Positions 21,952-29,258 of a stretch of 29,258 bases of DNA are shown here, one piece after another. Location of the stretch: the NCBI GenBank assembly GCA_003990745.1, contig RBNI01000570.1:1-29258 (forward strand), written 5' to 3'. Source of the DNA: Jimgerdemannia flammicorona (taxonomy: Eukaryota > Mucoromycota > Endogonomycetes > Endogonales > Endogonaceae). How positions within the stretch are numbered: the first letter of the stretch is position 1; every line of letters begins with the position of its first letter. Under the pieces are notes generated by a model. It was not told the DNA's origin. It worked only from the letters and a program-made list of their open reading frames with translations, and ran no database searches. Position numbers and translations under genes: made by a program.

Positions 21952-24900
21952 TCAGCTAACTCCTTTCTTCCATCTTACTCCACTATCATCTAACACCAGG
22001 TACCCTCGACTCTGCCATACAATTTCTTGCACCTTCTTTAAGGCCCCTGGCTGAAGCCGTCTCCCCTGATACCACTACCCCTGAACCACCTCCTGGACAA
22101 GCCACCTCCACCGCTCTACCATCTCCCCAATCTCCATCCATGGGTTCTGTTCAAAAATCCACCACCAATGTACTGCCATCAAGACCCAGACCCCCAAAAC
22201 TCAACCTAGGCTCCCCCATATATCACCAATTTCCCCAACCAGCCAGCGTTTGACCACCAGACTGGCCGGATCCTCTGCCCTACACCTCTCTGGGCCCCAG
22301 TACCCTTTCAAACTCTGCCAAAACCCTTCCACACCTAGACAGGCCCCCAGAACATGTTCTGGCATCTGAATGACCCCTCTATCCACCTTATTACACCACT
22401 CACAGTTCTGACAGCCATCAACCTCCATCCAGCCAGTCCAATAGCTCAGCATCACATTACGCCTTAAGAATCACCACCAAACTACCCAGTACTTGGGGGG
22501 CACCATCTTACATACTGAGGCTCCCCAATTCCAAATTCGAGCCCACTCCCAGTCCTCACCAATACCAGCCCTCTGCCAACCAGGTGGCCATCTCTCCAGA
22601 GGGCCAGACCTGATCCACTCCATCGCCTCACTCAAAGAATACTTCTTCAGACTGTGGCCACCAATGCACAGATCTCTCAGTTGCCACCATCTTTGCTCAG
22701 GGTTCTCACCCACCTCTATCTCTGGGCCTGCCAACCCCATGGCCAGCCAGGCCTCTACAATACCCCACCAGAACCCCTTAAACCACAGCCTACCTATACT
22801 TTCAACCTGAATCAAGCCCCGTATATCCTTCCAGACCTCACCACGAGGGCAGAACTGGACCTCCCAATTGTCCATGGCCAGCCTGCCCCAACCTTCCTCA
22901 CCAAGTTCTAACATCTGGTACCCCCACCAGCCCCGAAGTACCTTCAGTCAGCATCTGAAATCCACCAGCCCCAGGCCTCCATCGGAAGTCCTCATCACCA
23001 AAGTTTCCCATCCAATCTGCGAATGCCTTCCATACCATATCCACCCTTCTACCATCTTCTTCAGCCGCTGCACCACCCACCCCGGGAAATCCAGATGATA
23101 ACCCAGATACTACAGTTTGGGTAGCCAATACATATTCAAGACCACTATCCTGCCAACCAAGGAGAAGCTCCTCTCTGACCAACTCGTCAATGAACCTTCC
23201 AACTTCTGAATCAGTCCACACCACCACTCCCTTGGCAGAACTGTCCCATATACTGAGAACCAGATGCCCAGATAATGAACAGCACTCCCTGTAGCCACCA
23301 ATTGTCCAAATTGTCCATATCCCCCCAGACCGGCACCAAGTTCCATTGTCTCACACTTGCCCCAATTCAACTTTGCCCCTGCCAGTCTCTTGTACTGTCC
23401 TACCCCTTCTTGCAGTACTGTTACATCTTCCCAGCTACCCAACCCTACCACTATATCATCTGCAAAGGCGCCCAACTGCCAGACCACATCTCCCATTCGC
23501 AGTCCAGAGAGTCACCCCTTCAGCCACACCAGCAAAGGCTCTAGAGAAAGTATATAGAGAAGGGGGAGAGAGGATCCCCCTGTGGTACCCCTCTCCCCAA
23601 GGCAAACTCTGGTCCACACCATTCATTCATCATTACTGCTGCTCGGCATCCCCATACCAAGCCCATCAATCACCCTGCCTCTACCACACCAAACCCTGCC
23701 CTCCTTAGAACAGCCTCCAGGTAACTCCACTGCACTCTGTCATAGGCCTTCTCTTGATCCAGAAAGACTATCTGTCCATCTACCTGCTGGCTCCTACAGC
23801 CCTCTAAAACATTCTGTACCTAAGCAGTACTATCTCTGATCTGCCTCCCCTTGACAAAGTCTCACTGCTCTTCCCCAACTAGTGCACCAATATACTACTG
23901 CATCCTCTCTGCTAGAATCTTTGACACCAACTTTCTATCCACATTCAGTAGCATGATAGGTCACCAATTACGCCACACTTGTCGATCTCCCTTTTCCTTA
24001 TATAGAAGAGAAACTAGCCCCAAGGACCCATTGCTAATCCAGCTACCCTCCTTCAGAACAGCATTGGCCATCTCCACCAATCAGTCACCAAACTTGGCCT
24101 TGAACTCCTTCCAGAATTCCCAGGGCAACCCATCCTCCCCAGGAGATGAACCAGTCTGCGTCTTCCTCAGTACTTTCAATACCTCATCTAGAGACACCTC
24201 CTCTATGACCACCTCCTCTATCTCAGGAATTGCTGTTACTGACCAATTAGTCAACATATTGTCATCAACCTCCCCAAGTCCAGCCTCTTCAGCTTGTTCC
24301 CCTCCATCTTGCCAAAGGGTTTGCCATTGACTGGACACCTCCCCTAACATATCAGCAATCCCAGAGACCTCCACGCCATCTTCGCGCAATACTGAGGCCC
24401 AACTATGTCATACTCTCCTGGCCTTCAGAACACCAGATAGATATCTCGTTGGCCTCTCTCCTTCTTCCAACCGCCTAGCTCGCAGCCTGGCCAGCAGACC
24501 ATCCACCATCCTGGTCTTTGACACTCTTAAATCTGCCTGCAGCTCTGCCATCTCTAACGCCAACCAGTGGCACACCACTTCAGATAAGTTTCCCTTTTCC
24601 AAAAGCTTCAATCGCCATCTCAGCCCCTTCTCTACTCTTCTTTCCTTGTCCTTCTGTTCCTTTCCTGCCACTTCTCCCACATTACGCCAGTAGGCACCAG
24701 CCAAGTATTTGAATTTACCCCACTATTCAGCTATCACCTGCCCTTTATTCTTCTATCGCAGAACTTCCTGTCTCACAACTGTCACAAAATTGTCCCTCTC
24801 CTCCTGTCTCCTGAGTAAGGCTACATTGAGGTGCCAGCGCCCTCCACCACTACTTGCTGCCTGGAATCGACCACAAACCTCCACTCCCCAGTGATCAGAC

Positions 24901-25583
24901 CAAGGGCACCAGTGCACCTCAGCAGTGTCCAGTACATTGCCCCAGCACTCTGCCACTAGTACCCAATCTATTCGTGTTCCAACCAATGTCGTTCCAACTG
25001 AATGCCACCAAGTAAAAGGTCCCAACTTATCCCCCTGTTGTTGTCGCATGCCATTCACCAAACCCATGTCACGCTCCACCTGAAGCCATTGAGAAAGTCC
25101 AGAGAATACCACAACTCCTGCTCTACCATCAGACCTATCTAGCATACGATCACGCACCATATTGAAGTCCCCCCCCAGAATGTCTAAAGTAACCACCTCC
25201 CGACCATCCCATGCCTGCCATCTCTCAACCCATTGCTTTCACTCTCTGCCAACTGCAGGGAGGTAAACTGAGCCAACCATCAACCCATCACCTGCCCCAC
25301 CCTTCAGTCTTCCCCAGATCAATCTGTCACCATAGATCTCTACCTCCACCAGCTCCCCTTTGCCTACACTAACCAAGATGCCCACCTGCTTATTCCAACC
25401 TGCTCCACCATATCATTCTTTACTCCATATCTCATAGTCCGACTCATCATAAGCCCAAACATCCTGAAGAAACACTACATCATATCTCCTGACTTTAAGC
25501 TATCTGAAAAGCCGCTGTCTTTTAACACCATCCCACAATCCATTGACATTGATCGACAGTATATATATGTTGTTCATCATCAT
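21952..25583 (-). pseudogene. LINE-3 ORF2 (endonuclease-reverse transcriptase), stops plus one frameshift
   Basis: Starts at a triple ATG (25583, 25580, 25577). Endonuclease: SINVNGLWDG, VFLQDVWAYDE, LGGDFNMVRDR (from about 25180), GTTLVGTRIDWVL, WCPWSDHWGVEV. RT: SPGEDGLPWEFW near 24140, VFLDQEKAYDRV near 23745, GRGVPQGDPLSP near 23560, intact FADD at 23455-23466, then LNWGKCETM. The C-terminal zinc motif (CQNCEWCNK...H...C) lies near 22400-22350. One base is lost just after GDPLSP (about 23550), and the 3632-nt span is one short of a multiple of three. Stops include TAG 25500, TAG 24753, TGA 24408, TGA 24081, five more between 24080 and 23640, TAG 23110 and TAG 22201. The natural end appears to be TGA 21952-21954 after YLVLDDSGVRWKKGVS. 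Confidence 0.93.
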
Positions 25584-25595
25584 TTAAGGAATTGT

Positions 25596-27464
25596 TTAAA
25601 GCTCATCTGGAACTGCTACCACCTTTTCAGCCCTTCCTCTAATGATTTCTCGCTGGTCCTCACAAATTGCCCTCCAGATTCGATCACCATTCACACTGCT
25701 ACAGAATAGGTCCACTCTCTCTGTTGCCACCTTCCTGATGTCGGCCATCCTACTTTCATCAACATTATATCCTTCATCATCCAGAAGGGCAGCCACCATT
25801 GCTGTCACCAGCTTAGGCCCCTATATCATTACTTTGAGGAATCCCTCCCAAGTCTCTTGAGATCTCTGAAACATGTCCACTTCCTTAATGTCTTCCTCTG
25901 CCAGCTCCTTGAGTACTGTCTGATACCAGCTCTCTGCCATCATTACCAGGGGCCCAGGAGTCGATGGCCTGGGGGTCCTGCTTAGCTCTTGCAGTTGCTC
26001 TCTGTCAGCAGACACATCAGAAGCCACATCCACCAGCTCATCCTCCTCCGCAACTTTCTCTAAGTGAATAACCTCGCCAGCTTCAGGGCACTCCCAATGA
26101 ACATTCGCTGCCCCAGCCATATGGGTATCCTCCACCTGAGTCTCCAGCACTACTTCATTATCTACCTCAAACCCTCCTCCACCAACCTCCTCCTTATCCG
26201 CCCACTTTCCTCTCACTGATGCATGTGCCAAGTCCTCTACACTACCCAGCTGGGAAAAAGACACCTCCACTGCCTCCACTCCTTCCATCTGATTCTTGGC
26301 TGCTTCTACTCTTGCCTCCTCTTCCACTGCTGCTCCTTGAAGGGCCACCTGCAGATGCTCCCAGTTTCCCTTCTGCCACCTCTTCTGCTTACCATCAGCC
26401 TCGATCCAGACCCAATCCTTGGCATACTCCTCCCACTTCCTCTTTCACAGCTCCTTGGCAGCCTCCCTCTCCTCCAGAGCAATCGCCAACTCTTCCTCCT
26501 CTGGTTCTGCTCCCTTCCTCCTCCACACCTTGCACTCTTGCCCCCCAATTCTAATCCTCTCAGGCCAGTCGCGGCCCAGCCCAGTAGCCTCCTTGCCTTC
26601 CAGTCACAGCATCACCTCGCAGTTGCCATTCCTCAATTTGGTACCCTCCCAAAACATGAACCCAAAGTCCACCATCTCGCCATATCTACCCAGTGCCTCC
26701 ACCACCATCTCCTTGGTCTCCTGTCTGCCCAACATTAGCAATTCTTCCACCACCAGCTGAATAGCATGCAGATCCCACCTCAGACACCTCGCTATTCCAA
26801 TCCAGACACTCTTGACCACCATCCCTTTCTCCAGCGCCTTCACCATTGCATCCTCCTCCACAAATCTAATCTCCACAGCCTCCGCTGAAGGGATGAACTT
26901 CAGGGATTCTGCCCCAGTCACTTCCTCCTCCACCAGTCTCAGAACCTCCTTCGCTGATATTGCCAATCTCAGAAAGTTCGCCGAGACTGCCTATGTCAAT
27001 ACTGATTTGTGGAAGAAAGGCCTCACTACCAACTCGTTTGTTCCGGCCACCAGAGTCACCTTTCTCTTGGTCCCTGAAACCCCTGTAGTCATCCCACCAG
27101 GCACAGCTGGGCCACCAGCAGTCCTCTCCCCAGCCACCTGTCTAGCCACAGAAGAACCAGTCCCCAGCGTCACACCACCAGACCCTTGTCCCCTGCCAGC
27201 CACCTGACCCATCATCTGACTCGTCACCTGACCCCTCTCCCTGTCAACACTATGCCCCCCCTGTCCAATCCCCATGGGCCTAGCTGCAGTCCTCCTATTC
27301 CCAACCACCGTATGCCAGGCCTCAAGCCCACCAGTCCTCCCCTGTCCACCAGCCCTTCCAGCAGCCACACCAGCCCCTGCAGCAGCTGCAAAGCTCTTGG
27401 GAAGGCCCAGACTGGGCCTTCTCCTCTCCAGATGCTCAGAGCTAGAGGATTCTTGACTAGTCAT
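25596..27464 (-). pseudogene. LINE-3 ORF1 (gag-like), four in-frame stops
   Basis: A single frame of 623 codons runs from ATG 27464 to TAA 25596-25598 with four internal stops: TAG 26991-26993, TGA 26604-26606, TGA 26445-26447 and TAG 25821-25823. The N-terminus is Ser/Arg-rich, then Gly/Ala-rich (SFAAAAGAGVAAGRAGGQGR). The middle holds the block shared with family A (IARCLRWDLHAIQLVVEEL, FWEGTKLRNG), the rest is acidic and probably helical. The TGA at 26604 aligns with CAG in LINE-1 and TGG in LINE-2, a codon that may once have begun with CG. ORF2 begins 12 bp after the stop, so downstream translation by reinitiation is plausible. Confidence 0.88.
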
Positions 27465-27636
27465 GTCACCAAAACTTGACGGTTTTCTTTGAAACTTATT
27501 GTGCCTTGTAGGTAGACTCCTGCTGCATGATATACACCAGTGTGTTCGAAATAAAAACTTGAAAACGTGTTGTCTTTTGCCGAAAGATGCCTGTGTGGCT
27601 TAGCTCACTCCAAGTGGTTTAAGCAAAAGAAGTCCC

Positions 27637-27650
27637 AATAGTCAGCCACC
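27637..27650. repeat. LINE-3 target-site duplication, right copy
   Basis: aatagtcagccacc; see 21810-21823. The following T at 27651 also matches the first T of the tail, so the duplication could be 15 bp. Confidence 0.85.
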
Positions 27651-28075
27651 TATCACTATTTAGGTATATGTCTGAGTTGGTCTATCTAGGTACAATTAGC
27701 TGCAACTACTCTGGGTGAACAATTTGCAAAATACATATAATCTAGAACTAATAGCTAGTAACTTCAATGAAATACTCTGTATAGATTCTGGATCATTGAG
27801 AATATGCCTGTAATGATGCAGAGATTTAAATAACTTGGTCAGTATCAGATGCCAGTTCATGATGTATAAGATCAAATCAGTGATTTTATTGGTTTTATTT
27901 GACTATCCTCTCTCAGCCTTACTTTTTTTTTTTTTTTTTCATATATGAAAGCTATAAATATAGACACTGTAGCATGTGATTAATTTGATTGTTAGAGTGA
28001 CATTCATAACTTTTGTATTTATTTTCTGATTGCATTGTTATTGGTTAGTGCTCTGAATAAGTTAATTCAAAAATA
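27651..28075. other. Non-coding flank with a T17 tract
   Basis: Moderately AT-rich, pre-insertion neighbour of LINE-3. T17 at 27923-27939 is followed by catatatgaaagc, without the LINE-end motif. No coding frame or RNA gene recognised. Confidence 0.55.
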
Positions 28076-28487
28076 GCTTATAGGTAGGAGAATTTGATAT
28101 GTCAATATCATTGTTTTGATTTCTAAATTAGACAATTAAATATTTATATTAATAACTTGATGATTTTTCATCCAATTTTGATAACTATATTGTTAAAATC
28201 AGATGATGTATTGCCAGGTTATCAATGAAAACATTCTTTTGAAGAAATTTCCAAAATCAGTAAGTCAGATGTTTTCCTTAATAACTCAGCAATTGTCTGA
28301 TTTTAATGTTCTTGGTATCATTAGAAAGGCCTTGTTAAGGGCTTTTGAACAAAATCATGATCATCAAAATGGAATGGTCTTTCATCAAGTTATTGATGTA
28401 AACATTTAATTGTCTAATTTGGAAATTAAAACAATGATATTGATACATCAAATTCTCCCACCTATAAGACCTATAAGACCTATAAGC
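28076..28487. mobile_element. MITE-like element with ~100 bp terminal inverted repeats
   Basis: The left end (gcttataggtaggagaattt, continuing to about 28165) is the inverted complement of the right end (about 28380-28487), with roughly nine in ten positions matching, including the blocks caatatcattgtttt and aaattagacaattaaat and ataacttgatga. The ~200 bp centre is not palindromic and codes for nothing visible. The size (about 412 bp) and structure suit a non-autonomous DNA transposon. I could not identify a clean TSD, partly because the right end carries extra copies of a 9-bp unit. The superfamily is unknown. Confidence 0.75.
28460..28486. repeat. Tandem 9-bp repeat (acctataag x3) at the MITE right end
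   Basis: Three perfect copies at 28460-28468, 28469-28477 and 28478-28486. The left terminus has only one (cttataggt at 28077-28085). The innermost copy is the one that aligns with the left TIR. Confidence 0.9.
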
Positions 28488-28942
28488 CACTTTCGAATCG
28501 ATCCGAATCGACTCGTTCGGAGCACTAGTTATGGTTTGCAAAGTTTGCAAGCTGGATATAGTTGGTTCCGGTAAAAACGGAAGGACAAGCCTGCTGTAAG
28601 GATTGCACCTCGAATCAGAAAAAATATGAGACATACTGGTGTGTCGTTGAATCGTATTTCGCACGCTTCGCATTTACCCACGCCACCCTCACACCACTGA
28701 CACCACATTCCCAAAAGCCGAATAGACTGAAAAAAAATGTATATATTTATAGTTTATATACATATAATTCAGGTGGCGCAACTCGACCTGCGTGTTCCGA
28801 CAAGATATACGACGGTTAAACGAATACGTATGTTGGAGAGCAATAAAAGAAAACTAGCAATGCCTTTGCAAGGAAAGGATTAATGTAATCACTGGACTAT
28901 TATAGAAATGATATTAAAAGTACAAAAAATCTAATAGCATTT
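28488..28942. other. Intergenic DNA downstream of the transporter gene
   Basis: Composition changes here: CpG is frequent (ttcgaatcgatccgaatcga from 28492; gtatttcgcacgcttcgc). It probably holds the 3' UTR of the minus-strand transporter near its right end. A plus-strand ATG at 28531 opens 22 codons with two CxxC-spaced cysteines (MVCKVCKLDIVGSGK), and an overlapping frame from 28562 has 85 codons with ACCKDC; neither is convincing as a gene. Confidence 0.5.
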
Positions 28943-29258
28943 TCAGTTAACTCTGGGCTTGGTGTGGAACCTAATCTCATTCTTTCCGTCCAGGACGTTT
29001 TCGATCTTTCGGATTTCCATGGCAGACGGATCCTCATTGATATCCTTCCCGTCCTCAAGATGCGCTGAGAAGTCTTTGCCTTTGCTCTCGGTTCCGATGG
29101 CGGTCATGACAATAACACCACAGAACATGACGGCCATGAATATGGCCTGGGTAAGTGCGTAGTTGGGGGTCTGTGCTCCATTGGTGTCGAGGAGGGGTTG
29201 CCCGGTCTCGTTAAGGACAGGGAACTTCTCGCCGAGGAGGGCCTCGATCTGGGCGGAA
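28943..29258 (-). CDS. MFS transporter, C-terminal fragment, probably a Jen1-like carboxylic acid permease
   Basis: An open frame enters from the right edge and ends at TGA 28943-28945, giving 104 C-terminal residues with no intron. The fragment starts SAQIEALLGEKFPVLNETGQ, has one clear membrane helix (YALTQAIFMAVMFCGVIVMTAIG) and then a cytosolic tail rich in charged residues (ESKGKDFSAHLEDGKD...). SAQIEA followed by GE/GxxFP, a last helix and a G-[TP]-E-x-x-G-[KR]-x-F motif resembles fungal carboxylate/proton symporters of the Jen1 group within the major facilitator superfamily. Another MFS class (sugar or phosphate) is possible. It would sit in the plasma membrane. Codon use and CpG content are normal, unlike the transposons, so it is likely an active host gene; its start is outside the window. 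Confidence 0.65.
   Translation of the reverse strand, partial: SAQIEALLGEKFPVLNETGQPLLDTNGAQTPNYALTQAIFMAVMFCGVIVMTAIGTESKGKDFSAHLEDGKDINEDPSAMEIRKIENVLDGKNEIRFHTKPRVN

Larger units (their letters stand above)
21824..27636 (-). mobile_element. LINE-3: Tad1-like non-LTR retrotransposon, family B, full length
   Basis: 5813 bp on the minus strand with T32 at 21824-21855 (A-tail), ORF2, ORF1, a 172 bp 5' UTR and a 14-bp TSD. The domain order is the same as in LINE-1/2 but the protein sequence is clearly divergent (MMMNNIYILSINVNGLW versus MNSTTNIFSLNVNGLRG). It retains more CpG than LINE-1 or LINE-2, suggesting a younger or less mutated insertion, yet it is still inactivated by stops and a frameshift. 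Confidence 0.95.

Noticed and set aside
26223..26738. Overlapping plus-strand frames of 111-171 codons in LINE-3 ORF1
   Set aside because: They are shadows of the ORF1 frame, which continues on the minus strand with only isolated stops.
28529..28819. Small cysteine-containing frames (MVCKVCKL... and ...ACCKDC...)
   Set aside because: Two overlapping short frames with CxxC pairs suggested a zinc-binding protein or an intron-split gene, but no splice sites, start context or family match support it.
1..29258. A novel defence or metabolic gene cluster
   Set aside because: Apart from the transporter fragment, every coding trace is either LINE-derived or a decayed repeat; no set of intact neighbouring genes exists here.

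Overview
The window looks like filamentous-fungal (ascomycete-type) nuclear DNA that is almost entirely transposon sequence. Only the last ~0.3 kb is clearly host coding sequence: the C-terminus of an MFS transporter on the minus strand, in CpG-containing DNA unlike the rest. Three near-full-length non-LTR retrotransposons (LINEs with ORF1, then ORF2 = APE-type endonuclease, reverse transcriptase and a C-terminal CxxC/H/C zinc motif, closest in layout to the fungal Tad1 group) all lie on the minus strand. All are dead. Their decay is dominated by C-to-T / G-to-A changes that turn Trp and Gln codons into stops, the signature of repeat-induced point mutation (RIP) at CpA.

Layout, left to right. 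1-5773: LINE-1, its 3' end cut by the window edge. 5774-6507: repeat B copy 1, directly abutting the LINE-1 5' end. 6508-9030: very AT-rich, heavily mutated relics. 9031-10212: an LTR-like leader and repeat B copy 2. 10213-11449: decayed coding relic and AT-rich DNA. 11450-12302: two head-to-head copies of an LTR-like 5' end (a 0.34 kb imperfect inverted repeat around a 162 bp spacer). 12303-13834 plus 19709-20752: a pyrimidine-rich element C split by LINE-2. 13835-19697: LINE-2. 20753-21809: AT-rich relics. 21824-27636: LINE-3, from a different LINE family. 28076-28487: a small element with ~100 bp terminal inverted repeats. 28943-29258: the transporter fragment.

Target-site duplications are visible for LINE-2 (11 bp) and LINE-3 (14 bp), each with one G/A difference between its two copies. 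The order of events can be partly read: element C was present before LINE-2 landed in it, and LINE-1 appears to have landed in repeat B. LINE-1 and LINE-2 are one family; LINE-3 is a relative diverged along its whole length.

I found no operon, RNA gene, CRISPR array or defence system, and nothing that supports a new functional system. The points most worth a second look are the head-to-head LTR-like palindrome, the reading frame that runs across the LINE-2 insertion, the two unidentified repeat families (B and C), and the RIP record, which includes mutation of the reverse transcriptase catalytic Asp in LINE-2.
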